Below, piece by piece: positions 56,901 to 64,000 of a stretch of 64,000 nt of DNA (positions within the stretch are counted from its first letter, which is position 1; every line of letters begins with the position of its first letter). A program made the translations under genes and the position numbers. Under the pieces are notes generated by a model that was not told where the DNA came from, did no database searches, and saw nothing but the letters and a program-made list of their open reading frames with translations. The DNA lies in contig OY292278.1 in NCBI GenBank assembly GCA_958496175.1, positions 23,560,001-23,624,000 of the forward strand, read 5' to 3'. Origin of the DNA: Sisyra terminalis (Eukaryota; Arthropoda; Insecta; Neuroptera; Sisyridae).

Positions 56901-59374
56901 TGAAGTAAATATCCTTTACCCAGATAAGATCAGAAAAAATCAGGAAACCTGACGAAAAATTCTGGAAATTTTTAATTTCTTCATAAATTGATGATTAGAT
57001 CAGAAAAGATGTAAACGTCATCATAAATAAATATATTTCTTGGAGATTATTTATGTTGAATAATAAATTCACTAGAATATCCATAAAATAACACAACCTT
57101 ATTTGATTTTATTTCACAATCATTTTCACAAAATTTTTCGAAATCTTTAGAGAAGAAGTTTTTTTTTTTGTAAATAAGGCAAGGGAAATATGTGAATTTT
57201 GAACAAGAGAGTAGGTAAAGTGTTGAAGAAAATACTAAAGACCCTAATAAGGGAATGAGTTTGGCTTTTTATTTTCATCTCACTTTTTCTCCATTATTCA
57301 CTGCATAGACCGTGTATCCAATACAACGATTTAATTACATCTAATTATCCTTTTACAGTTGTACACAATATTATAAAATTATTTAAAAATTTAATTAAGA
57401 TTCGTGTTAAAAAGATTTAGTTTTTCTTTTTAAATCGTATATAAAAAGTGAATTAGGGGTATTACATATTTTGTAATTCTTAAAATTAGATGGAAATAAG
57501 CAGCATGGTCGAAGCCCACTGGTGGCACAGTTGTGAAGATTCCTTGCATTCTGGGTTCAAAGTCCATAATAAAGATTATATTAATCATATGAGGAAAAAT
57601 ATTTCAATATAAAAAATCAGCTTACTGGTAGCCGAGTGGTCAAACTGGCCGAGTATCGTATCGAGTAAATTTTCGATATTTCTCGGATTTACAGATTTTT
57701 ATTAACCCTTGAGTCGCTAAAGACCTAGTTAGAGCGACGGTACATAACAATTGTAAAAGAATCATGTTTTTGAGTAAAAACTTGTAAAACATTTTTTTAA
57801 ATACCACCAAAATTTGAGCAATAATTTAAATGGTTGCCATTTTTCGTATTTATTGAAGGATGAAATATTTAAAATATTTGTTTCTTGTTTGACTTCTTGC
57901 GTATGTGTATGAAGCCAATAAAATTTTATAAGATTTTGAATAATTTGAACCATAAAAAGTGTTGTTTTCTTTTTGTTTTAGAAAGCAAAATGCAATTTGG
58001 AAATGTTTTCTTATTCTAAAACAATTATGTCACCAAAGTTCGTCAATATCACACTGAGTTCAATTTACGCTTTAGTTATTTTCCTTTATAAAAAAAATAT
58101 ATATAAAATAGGTGTAAAAATTATTGTCGAAAACTACCACATTTAATTGCGTGAGAGAGGCAATAAATGTTAATTATAGTTGCCTAATGACGTCACATTT
58201 AATAAGGCAGAGGGCTGCATTTAAATTTTTTGATCATTGTTTCATGTTAATATTTCTGAACTGTTTTTCACGTAACAAACTTAGCTTAAATCTCCATTTA
58301 GTAAAGTCAAATTTACTTGAAAAAATTTTTATCTTGAAATATTCTTGTCATGCACTAATACTTGGTTAACAAGAAGGGTTCAATAACTTCCAATCGATTA
58401 TGTCTGACATTGACTTCTTATATCTTGCCAATTTTGAAGCAAATTTTTCAATTCACTTAATTTTTCTTACCCTATTAATTTTAATTTTTTTCTTTCTCAC
58501 ATAAATTCAATTTTGCCATTCTTAATTTGAATGCAGTATGTTTCATACAATAGCGACTGATTATGATAAATTTTTTCACAAAGACATAAGATTGATCAGA
58601 CTGAAGAAGTAAGTTCTTTTCAAACACCTTCTCTTGAACATTACCCATTCAAAAATTCAAAATGTGTGTTGTATTCACAATAACAAAACTGATGGGAAGT
58701 GTTGAAGGATGAATTACAAAGAATGTTTTAATTATAAAGACCTCATTGTGTATTCAGAGAGAGGAAATTTAAAAATTATAAAATTGAGTGTGTGTTAATT
58801 CAAAATTTTTAATAAACCAAATTTACAATTCAAATTTTTTCTTCCAGGTGATATTTTGAGTGGAGTTTGCTACGTTGGATTGTGGAACGTTGAGGCGCTT
58901 CGAGCCTTCGTCTTGGCTCCACTGTTCATTTATTTGGTGCTGGGAACGATTTTCCTTCTGGCCGGATTTGTTTCGCTATTCCGAATTCGTACGGTTATGA
59001 AGCACGATGGATCTAAAACTGATAAATTGGAGAAACTAATGATTCGTATTGGAATATTCAGTGTGTTGTACACTGTACCGGCATTAATTGTCCTTGCCTG
59101 CCTCTTTTACGAACAAGTCAACTTCGAGTCATGGATGATGACGTGGCATTCGGAAATGTGCACAAAAAGCCCCTACTCGATCCCGTGCCCCATCAGTCAA
59201 TCACCGCGGAATTTGGGCCGAAAACCGGAGTTCGAAGTATTTATGATCAAATATCTCATGTGTATGATCGTCGGAATCACATCAAGTGTGTGGATTTGGT
59301 CCGGAAAAACATTGAACAGTTGGCGAAAATTGTGCGATCGATTACAAAGACGCCAAGTGCAAGCATACGTGTGA
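34722..59374 (+). CDS. Frizzled, Wnt and planar cell polarity receptor (591 aa, two coding exons)
   Basis: Joining 34722-35970 to 58848-59374 gives a full 591-aa Frizzled. A signal peptide (about 1-25) precedes the cysteine-rich Wnt-binding domain with all ten cysteines: C51, 59, 96, 105, 112, 122, 126, 133, 150 and 160. A Ser/Pro-rich linker (about 166-212) is followed by seven membrane helices at about 262-283, 294-316, 349-378, 394-413, 435-461, 482-505 and 547-568. The Dishevelled-binding KTxxxW motif is K570-W575, and the protein ends QAYV. N-glycosylation sequons are at N65, N164 and N252. The short linker and short tail match Drosophila Fz (Fz1) rather than Fz2, whose tail is longer. 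Fz binds Wnt ligands at the plasma membrane and signals through Dishevelled in the canonical and planar polarity pathways. The ATG at 34722 is chosen because it opens directly into the signal peptide; the frame is open upstream only from a GTG codon. Confidence 0.96.
38630..38665. mobile_element. Solo hAT-like end with an 18-bp perfect palindrome
   Basis: AGCAGCGGTTCCCAACCGTA is the kind of sequence found at hAT element ends, where the CAGNGGTTCCCAAC type is common. It is followed at 38641-38658 by the perfect palindrome CGGGCACCATGGTGCCCG. No matching inverted end was seen nearby, so this is a fragment. Confidence 0.5.
38831..39545. mobile_element. Large foldback element in the frizzled intron
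   Basis: The left arm (38831-39045) and right arm (39298-39545) are inverted copies. The core match is TTGTTCAAATTTTGTAGGATGG against its complement CCATTCTACAAAATTTGAAC, extending through CTTGGGATCAT / GTGACCCCAAG and AAGGAGAGT / ACTCTCCTT to TCAGGGAATT / AATTCCCTGA words. The middle is noncoding. It is a non-autonomous foldback or MITE; no target duplication was identified. Confidence 0.72.
39841..40274. mobile_element. pogo/Tigger-like MITE
   Basis: The left end is TACAGTAATACCTCATTAGACG and the inverted right end is TATAGAATAATACCTCACTT. Both continue into AACGTTA, and TA dinucleotides flank both ends. CAGTAATACCTCNNTTAACG-type termini with TA targets are characteristic of pogo-group Tc1/mariner elements. 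It is 434 bp with no transposase frame, so a deletion derivative. Confidence 0.75.
40302..40476. mobile_element. hAT-like MITE, small copy
   Basis: The left end TAGTGGTGAATTTAC and the inverted right end CAGTGACGAATTTAC form short inverted repeats of hAT type. Flanks are GTTCAAT on the left and GTTACAAT on the right, readable as an 8-bp target duplication with one base lost. The interior has no open frame. Confidence 0.7.
42295..43020. mobile_element. hAT-like element of 726 bp rich in AGTATCT/AGATACT, copy 1
   Basis: Termini are CAGGACTGTCA and, inverted, CAGAGTTGTCA. The flanking 8-mers are TTCATATT (42287-42294) and TTCATATC (43021-43028), a one-mismatch target duplication as expected for hAT elements. 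The interior is full of AAGTAACTTAG and AGTATCTTAGATACT words that can pair within the element. It has no coding capacity. An inverted second copy lies at 56.1 kb. Confidence 0.85.
43090..43140 (+). repeat. Inverted partner of a repeat at 47.1 kb
   Basis: TCGGGGAATAAGTT and AACCGTTC here are the complement of AACTTATTCCCCGA and GAACGGTT at about 47125-47160. This indicates inverted copies of one dispersed repeat about 4 kb apart. Confidence 0.55.
44108..44332. mobile_element. Foldback MITE family M, copy in the frizzled intron
   Basis: The left arm is GACTCATGTCCCTTTTAGAA then CAAATCTGGCAACGTTGCAT. The right arm ends CCTAAAAGGGACATGAGCC. The arms pair over about 75 bp. Its tips match the 10.4 and 26.8 kb copies (CATGTCCC) better than the 12.65 kb copy (GTGTACTTTAGCA), which points to two subfamilies. 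Confidence 0.85.
44640..44830. promoter_or_regulatory. Candidate frizzled intronic enhancer with octamer-like and homeodomain sites
   Basis: ATGAATTATGCA and TAATTATGCAAT occur within 35 bases (about 44690-44723), close to POU/octamer (ATGCAAAT-type) and homeodomain (TAATTA) sites. ATCAAA (near 44760) resembles half of a TCF site. Enhancer function is inference. Confidence 0.25.
45080..45330. promoter_or_regulatory. Candidate conserved block in the frizzled intron
   Basis: Less AT-rich than its neighbours, with words such as CCATAAAAGCGATTTAAACC and CAACCACCCTTGGACG. Minus-strand open frames across it have no protein similarity that I recognise. Called only on composition. Confidence 0.2.
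45790..46310 (+). repeat. Three diverged copies of a ~55-bp unit
   Basis: The unit CGCACTGTACAGTAAACGA then a CCGTACTGGAAGCAACT-like tail occurs at about 45795-45850, 45862-45915 and 46248-46305. The first two are close to tandem. The third sits after a 330-bp gap, which suggests internal subrepeats of one element. Confidence 0.68.
46402..46643. mobile_element. Foldback MITE containing a CTAAAGA-hairpin-CGAAACG motif
   Basis: Termini TCATAAAAATCAACTGCAAT and ATTGCAGTTGATTTTTGATGA are inverted repeats. Inside the left end, the minus strand reads AAGCTATTAAATATAGCGAA followed by ACGTCG, the same hairpin motif found in the 6.9-kb foldback. It is noncoding and 242 bp. Confidence 0.75.
46965..47080 (+). 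repeat. Dispersed repeat X, copy 3
   Basis: Carries GGTTGTCATTTGTTTCAACA and GTGAATATTTCACGGGTAGC. It is somewhat shortened in the middle compared with copies 1 and 2. Confidence 0.73.
47405..47480 (+). repeat. Inverted partner of a repeat at 50.55 kb
   Basis: ACATAGCAGTTACGGAGCGA then TCCAATACTACTTGATGATC and GGCAATCGAAATAC here are mirrored at about 50535-50625. They form an inverted pair about 3 kb apart. It is noncoding and probably belongs to the same element as the 43.1/47.1 kb pair. Confidence 0.65.
48040..48370. promoter_or_regulatory. GC-richer block in the frizzled intron, possible enhancer
   Basis: A distinct island with CpG words, including GAACGAATGTGG and AACGAATGTGG as a near-direct repeat at about 48190 and 48217. 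A 105-codon open frame on the plus strand (48053-48370) and one on the minus strand resemble no protein family, have no start context or splice evidence, and are taken as composition artefacts. A lineage-specific small protein cannot be excluded. Confidence 0.25.
49415..49965 (+). repeat. Dispersed repeat X, copy 4, split by an insertion
   Basis: The left half (49415-49504: TTGTTGTCATTTGTTTCAAC, CAATTGCCAATTTCTATCAC) and right half (49921-49965: GTCAGTGTTGGCTGTAAATA, CACGGGTAGC) together make one X copy interrupted by a 416-bp element. Confidence 0.82.
49505..49920. mobile_element. hAT-like MITE nested inside repeat X
   Basis: The inserted segment has ends TTGGGTTGC and (inverted) TAGGGTTGC. 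It is flanked by GTTGCGTC (49497-49504) and GTTACGTC (49921-49928), an 8-bp target duplication with one mismatch. The interior is AT-rich and noncoding. The 8-bp duplication points to the hAT superfamily, though the tips do not begin with the usual CAG. Confidence 0.8.
50535..50625 (-). repeat. Inverted partner of the 47.4-kb repeat
   Basis: GTATTTCGATTGCC, TAAGTAGTATTGGA and TAACTGCTATGTGG mirror the sequence at 47405-47480. Confidence 0.65.
51010..51370. promoter_or_regulatory. Candidate frizzled intronic regulatory block
   Basis: Less AT-rich, with motif clusters such as CTAATGATCAAAATGATAAG, which contains a TCF-like ATCAAA, and CATATGCCATTATCATTTTA. No coding frame. Inference from composition and motif words only. 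Confidence 0.22.
52550..52665 (-). repeat. Dispersed repeat X, copy 5 (inverted)
   Basis: On the plus strand this reads GACAAATCATAAAAATTGGC, AATTGAATGAAATCGAAATG and ACAACTGAAACCAATGAAAG, the complement of the X signature. A short open frame running through it (52558-52740) is therefore repeat sequence and not a gene. Confidence 0.78.
54230..54960. promoter_or_regulatory. Strongest candidate enhancer in the frizzled intron
   Basis: The longest GC-richer stretch of the intron and dense in recognisable factor words. These include GGTTAATTGGCATTTT, ACAATTGTTAC (Sox-like), TCATAATTATTATG (homeodomain-like), CTTTTCAAAAGG (a near-palindromic TCF-like word) and AACGCCATTGTTTC (Sox-like). Open frames at 54405-54644 and 54662-54862 have no family resemblance. 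It lies about 4 kb before exon 2. The function is inference; cross-species conservation would test it. Confidence 0.32.
56116..56815. mobile_element. hAT-like AGTATCT-rich element, copy 2 (inverted, one end decayed)
   Basis: The left end CAGAGCTGTCGGAAAATAGT matches the complement of the right end of copy 1 at 43.0 kb. The interior shares AAAAAGTATCTTAGATACAG and TTACTTTGAAGTAACTTAGT words. The right end near 56815 (CTATATCTAGAATCTAGATA then CTG) resembles the left end of copy 1 but is eroded, and no target duplication remains. Confidence 0.78.
57510..57575 (+). mobile_element. Possible decayed SINE head
   Basis: CCCACTGGTGGCACAGTTG followed by CTGGGTTCAAAGTCC resembles a tRNA-like A-box and B-box pair of the SINE family, about 40 bases apart. 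The family tail is missing. Low confidence. Confidence 0.3.
57620..57760 (+). mobile_element. tRNA-derived SINE in the frizzled intron
   Basis: CTTACTGGTAGCCGAGTGGT is the tRNA-Leu/Ser-like head with its A-box. After a deletion that removes the B-box region, the body continues with GTATCGAGTAAATTTTCGAT and TTTTTATTAACCCTTGAGTC. It is on the same strand as fz. Confidence 0.8.
58848..59374 (+). CDS. frizzled coding exon 2 (TM5 to C-terminus)
   Basis: Completes Gly417 and encodes residues 418-591: [12 protein letters not shown]5, the third intracellular loop [20 protein letters not shown] (typical of Frizzled), TM6, TM7 and the cytoplasmic [13 protein letters not shown] with the KTxxxW motif. 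The acceptor is TTCTTCCAG. The TGA stop at 59372-59374 follows QAYV. Confidence 0.95.
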
Positions 59375-59865
59375 TACGTTTTATTTTTAAAAGAACAAAA
59401 TGCCAAAAAAACTACAACTCGTCCTTCAAACGACTTTCGTTTTTGCACAATTTTATCAATTTACCTCAACGTCAATTTTACATAATTAATATAAAAGGAT
59501 ATTTCCTTCCGTTTTTGTAACAAGCCATGTGCCAAATTCATAAATTTATTGCTTCACATACTCTCATCTACAACAAATTACTTTTCATGGATGGCATAGT
59601 TAAGAGGCGTAACCAATGCTACAATGTCGATAGAAGAATTTGCCGACATCGAAACTAAATCTATTAATCTCGTTTTGCCATTATAAACACCGATTTTATG
59701 TAAATCGTTTTAAAATTTGTGCTGTTCAATTGCCAAGTTAGTAATTTTGGCTAACTAGTTAATCTACCTGATTTATCGACTGATTTAGTTTGCTTGTTGT
59801 TAGAAGTTAGTTATACTATTGTTTTACAAAAGTGAATATAGAAGAATAAATATTAATAAATTCGT
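59375..59865 (+). terminator. frizzled 3' UTR with poly(A) signals
   Basis: Noncoding after the stop. Two AATAAA hexamers at 59845-59850 and 59855-59860 are the first good poly(A) signals downstream, giving a 3' UTR of about 0.5 kb. Open frames in other phases across the exon end (59131-59520 plus, 59197-59448 minus) are shadows. Confidence 0.55.
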
Positions 59866-60103
59866 CTTTATCATCGTCCGAAGCCGATTGTTCGATTTTA
59901 ACCTAATACTAAAGCATCTTAATTTTATTAACTTTAAACAAAAAAATCCGCAAGAAATACAATGAAACAACCAATAATTAAAATTATAAAAACGAGACAC
60001 TACATCATCTCTATGAAACACAAAACTTCAACTCGGTTAATTATCGAGGAATCAAATTATTTAAAAAACTTCAAATTATCAACAATAAAAAAATTAGATA
60101 CTA

Positions 60104-60285
60104 AGCCTAGTGGTGGACGAGTGGTCGAAGATGGCCGCTCCAAAACTGGTGGGTTTGATTTGAATATCGTTTCAAGCAAATTTTCGATATTTCTGGATTT
60201 ACGGATTTTAATTGATTCTAGAGTCACTTAAAACCTTAGTTGTTACTAGTTGTAAAGAGACGGGTAAATAACAATAAAAAAAACT
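60104..60285 (+). mobile_element. tRNA-derived SINE, most complete copy
   Basis: The head AGCCTAGTGGTGGACGAGTGG has the A-box. It is followed by CGCTCCAAAACTGGTGGGTT and a weakened B-box, then the body ATATCGTTTCAAGCAAATTT, GATTCTAGAGTCACTTAAAA and an ATAACAATAAAAAAAA tail. The flanking TAGATACTA (left) and TAGATAATACTA (right) may be a disturbed target duplication. Confidence 0.82.
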
Positions 60286-60544
60286 AGATAATACTATAAT
60301 AATATTATACATACAATTCCGTAAACTTTTAATAGCTAATATGAATAAATACGATATTTAAAACCGAAGGTTCGGTGCAGCCCTCCTGGCTATTATATTG
60401 AAAAAGTTCTTAAATTTTCTTATAAAAAAGAACTTTTGAAAATTCAAAGAATATTAAGACTAACATTTTTCAGAAAGCCTCAAACTTCTATTTCGTTATT
60501 TGGAAAGGGTTCGAGGATTATTTCAACTTTAATTTTTTTTTTAA

Positions 60545-60652
60545 TTATTATTTATGGTCGTTTTATAACTGCCTAGGTCATTAGTAACTCTAGGGTTAAT
60601 AAGAATCCGTAAATCGAGAAATATCAAAAATTTGCTCAATACGAGATTTAGA
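60545..60652 (-). mobile_element. tRNA-derived SINE, 5'-truncated
   Basis: The minus strand reads the family body only (AATCTCGTATTGAGCAAATT, TATTAACCCTAGAGTTACTA, ATGACCTAGGCAGTTATAAA). The tRNA-like head is missing. It stands in the opposite orientation to the copy 300 bp before it. Confidence 0.78.
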
Positions 60653-60855
60653 AGACTTTTGGCTAAAAGTATCCATTTATTTCCTTCGAATTTTTGATTT
60701 TGAAAAAGAATAGATGCTTTTTTTGTTTGTAAAATGGATGATTTTAGTATTTAGTTTTTATTTTCACTATTATTTAGGATTTATTCAAAAAATAAGTAAT
60801 GATATACTATCAAGTAACGTTTTATGTAGAAGCATTATAAAGGCACTATCTTTCT

Positions 60856-61030
60856 ATTTTTTTTTTTGTTATTTATCATTGCTTTATAACTGTCAAGGTT
60901 TTTAGCAACTCTAGGGTTAATAAAAAACCGTAAGTCGAGAAATATTGAAAATTTGCTTGATATGAGGATCGAATGAACACCTATCAGTTTTGGAATGGCC
61001 ACTTTGAACACTCGACCACCAGTAGGCTTT
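60856..61030 (-). mobile_element. tRNA-derived SINE, full-length copy
   Basis: The minus strand starts AAAGCCTACTGGTGGTCGAG (head with A-box) and contains ACTGATAGGTGTTCATTCGA (B-box region). It then has ATCAAGCAAATTTTCAATAT, CCCTAGAGTTGCTAAAAACC and a run of A at the 3' end (T run at plus 60859-60867). Confidence 0.82.
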
Positions 61031-61080
61031 ATCAAATGTTATTACCAAAATTTAAAGAAGTTATTTTCTTGCTTAGTTTA

Positions 61081-61160
61081 AGCAAAAATTCTAAAATTTC
61101 TTGATTTTCTGATTTTTATTATTTCTACAGTCGCTAAAAACCTTAGTAGCAATGACTTTG
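61081..61160 (+). mobile_element. SINE 3' fragment
   Basis: The short piece AGCAAAAATTCTAAAATTTC, TTTTTATTATTTCTACAGTC and GCTAAAAACCTTAGTAGCAA matches the SINE body and lacks the head. It is the fourth SINE-derived piece within about 1.1 kb. Confidence 0.6.
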
Positions 61161-64000
61161 GTCTAAAATCTAAACTACATTTTATATTCACTTATTGTAA
61201 AATTGTCTACAATAAAAAATAGCTGCTTTAGCTTACTGGTATATTTCATAAACCAAACTAGTTTGATTAACTGGTTAATCTGTTAAATAATAGCAATCTA
61301 TACTAATTGGGTTAAATGGTTAAACTAACGAAACCGATCGGGTAAGCAGCAAAATAGATAGGTTAGCATTATTAGCCGATTGTAGGCAAAATTGTTCAGC
61401 ACCACAAAAAATGAATGAATATTCAAATTTCTTTTTCTTGTTCTTTTGCAAATTAAAACTAATAGATAATATACTAATTAGAGATTATAGAAATTGAATT
61501 TGTTCTAATTGCAATACAAAAGTCTCAGGCAAACAAAATTTAATAGTTATAGTTGGTAAATTTTACTAACACTTCAATCTGTAGTGTAAAAGCAAGTAAA
61601 TACAGCCTCAAATTCATAGCCATTCATTTAGGCTTATTACACTCCTGACTGATATTCTAAATGTGTAATTCCGTCGAAAAAATGGTACAAAAAATCACAC
61701 AAGTCAAAAATGCCTTAAATATAAAAAAATATGTGTATTTTTCTAAGCAATAATGAAAAATAATTTGTCTCAAGCACGCTCCATAACATTAATGTAATAA
61801 AAAAAATAAAATGCTCGCACAAATTAAACATACTATTTAAATGTATAAATTCAAAATATTTTGTAAATATTGATTATTTAAATTAAATTTAATAAATTTT
61901 TGTACATATTTTATTAAAATTTTAAATTTATATTCTAAGATGTATTTATATAATAAAGAAACCTCTTATAACGCTTTCTTGCTCTGTATATTTTCTGTGT
62001 ATTTAAAATTTTATATGTAACTTCTAATTGCATAGATAATAATTTTTAATTCGACTGATCTTTAGTGTAAAATTAATTAGAAAAATCAATGTAACAGTCA
62101 ATGCTTCTAAATTTCAATAAATTTTTTGTATATGTATTATATTTTAAAACTGATTGTCTTAGATTATATTTATACATTTGTAATTAAGAGTAGATCAATA
62201 AAATCAGTTAAAAAAAATCCCTAAATTCTTCTTTTTTTTCGTTCTTTCACCAAGAGTCAAATAATTCTTCGAAAAATCAGCAGAAGTTAAAAAATCTCAA
62301 ATTTTTTTGGTCCAAAATTACATCATTTTTTTTTAAATCAATGGAACATTATAAGCGTTTTGCAACGATATTTAAGGATTGTATTACTGATATCTGTATT
62401 GTCTAAATATATACTCAAAATATAACAATAGATCAGTGACTGTAACGATTTATGATAGTAGTGTACATAGCATGAGCTTCAGGTCCTTTAATATTTGTAC
62501 ACTCATATCAATGAATTAAAAAAATTGATACATGATATAATGTATTAATGTATGAAAAATTAATGTATTGAAGTAAGTCGGTATTTATACATGGTGTATC
62601 AGTATACATGCATATCTATGACCAAGTCTGTCGACCTCCACAAACAAACAATGTATATGTTCGACTTACGTATACTAAATAGCGCATAGCCTAGAACCTA
62701 AGTAAATTAAAATAACAAAAAATTTAAATTCGAAATTACGCCAATTTTGGAAAAAAATAAGTAAATAACAGTTTCTTTTATAATATTAAATTTAAAACGA
62801 TGTAGTTACGGTTATTACTTGTAAAGAAACATAATTTTAAATATGAAATATTTCGTTGCAAAGTAAAGGTGCAAAAGGTACCTACAATCCTTAGGAAACT
62901 GGAGAACCATACAATTTCTTAAACAAAAACAGTGATTATCTAATAGTCCGATCAATTATGATATTCACCCTTGCATAAATTATCAACAGACTGAAAAATT
63001 GCATAAACGATAGGAACACCAATAAAATGAAAATGTGAAAAATTTTATTCGAGGAGAAGCAAAAATGGGTTTTTGGATTTTTTATCGCAACGGTTAGTTT
63101 AATAATAAAAATAATTCAGGGAAAAATTATAGATCATGCAATTTTCTATAAAAATTGTGCATACACTTTTCTTCATAACATTAACCATTTCTAAGAAAAA
63201 ACAATTCTAAAATTTACTTTATTTGTATTCTCCTTAATAAGCATGACTACTATGCTTATGTTCAACATTGGATCCATAACATGAGTAAAACTATTAACCT
63301 ACGGGACTAAGATATTTATCATATTAATATTGAATGACAATTCTAGGAATATGAACTGAAAAGAAACCGAGTTCCTCATTTTTAAAAGTTAGTACAAAAA
63401 TTACTTGCATAGGCAAGTTAAGTTACTTATCTTTTGCGAAACATAAACGTAATAAAAAATTGATGCAATTAGCTTTTCTTCCTCCAACCACGGCTTTTGC
63501 TCAACAACATTTTTATTGTGTATATTACTAGGTTCAACTATGACTTGGTAATCAACTAAACCCATAAGAATGGCGTTGGAAGCTAATTAATACGGCATTG
63601 GAGTACAACTACAGTAAATTTTGGAATCGCTTTTTCACAGAAATAATTAACGTTATAAGAAAAATGTAAGCACCATTTTTGTAGATAATTGCATGATCTA
63701 CAATTTTTGTTCAAAATATTTCTATCGCAAAACTAACCATTTCGCTGAAGAAAAACAAAAACCAATTTTGGCGAATTTTGTCTTTGAATAAAATTTTTTA
63801 TATACAGGAATCGATGGATATTTTTCACAATTTTATTGTAATGGTATCCTTATTGTTCATGCTAATTTTTAGCTTATTGGAAATTTATGCAAATTTACCC
63901 CTTTTTTCTGTGAAATTTATTGGGCTATAAGGAAGCCAATTCTGAGCAAAACGTTGCATTTAAATAAATATCATTCAAAACTTCCCTTTCGTAAATGATT
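61161..64000. other. Intergenic, nothing recognised
   Basis: AT-rich sequence downstream of fz. There is no open frame of note on either strand and no clear repeat or RNA gene. Confidence 0.55.

Larger units (their letters stand above)
35971..58847 (+). other. 22.9-kb frizzled intron
   Basis: A phase-1 GT-AG intron (GTAAGA...TTTTTTCTTCCAG) between the TM4 and TM5 coding parts. It holds several mobile elements and GC-richer islands listed separately, and no nested gene that I could recognise. Stretches without a listed feature (about 36.3-38.6, 40.5-42.3, 52.7-54.2, 55.4-56.1 and 57.8-58.8 kb) are AT-rich with nothing identifiable. Confidence 0.9.

Noticed and set aside
57620..57760. tRNA gene suggested by the A-box TAGCCGAGTGG
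   Set aside because: No acceptor stem or intact B-box. The body matches the SINE family, so it is a tRNA-derived SINE. The same applies to the copies at 26.5, 60.1 and 60.9 kb.
59131..59520. 129-codon open frame overlapping frizzled exon 2
   Set aside because: Out-of-frame shadow of the Frizzled C-terminus.
1..64000. CRISPR array, operon or other prokaryotic system
   Set aside because: No regularly spaced direct repeats and no compact gene clusters. Spliced genes and eukaryotic transposons show this is insect nuclear DNA.

Overview
The window is a piece of an AT-rich insect nuclear genome. Evidence for this is two spliced protein-coding genes with GT-AG introns, long introns, a high density of decayed transposon copies, tRNA-derived SINEs, and protein sequences that match arthropod families. 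A beetle or another holometabolous insect is a guess from general character; nothing here proves the order.

Layout. 1-23.6 kb is intergenic. It holds two copies of a Jockey-type non-LTR retrotransposon 3' end, a possible solo LTR, SINE copies, several foldback/MITE elements (some nested), a hAT-like MITE with a perfect 8-bp target duplication, and pieces of a larger dispersed repeat. Some less AT-rich blocks (1.4-1.8, 5.7-6.0, 15.2-15.9 and 18.5-18.9 kb) could be regulatory. 23.6-34.2 kb is a Ras-superfamily gene on the + strand. It has four coding exons (25581-25656, 28233-28289, 28355-28662, 32828-33136), encodes 249 aa, and is most like vertebrate RASL11A/B. Its P-loop and NKxD box are intact, but the G3 box (DxxG) is gone. 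34.7-59.9 kb is frizzled (fz), the Wnt and planar-cell-polarity receptor, also on the + strand. It has two coding exons (34722-35970, 58848-59374) separated by a 22,877-bp intron, and encodes 591 aa. The intron carries several more transposon copies (hAT-like, pogo-like, foldback, a nested MITE) and several less AT-rich, motif-dense blocks that are candidate enhancers. 59.9-64 kb is the fz 3' flank, with a cluster of tRNA-derived SINEs at 60.1-61.2 kb and then featureless AT-rich sequence.

The two genes are neighbours in the same orientation, with about 1.6 kb from stop to start. Nothing in the sequence shows a functional link between them. I found no gene cluster or defence-type system. The most unusual signals are the G3-less RASL11-like GTPase and a recurrent CTGANGA-hairpin-CGAAACG motif whose stem varies in sequence but stays paired in four of five copies. 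The repeat families also record insertion events well, through nested insertions, target duplications and one apparent empty site.
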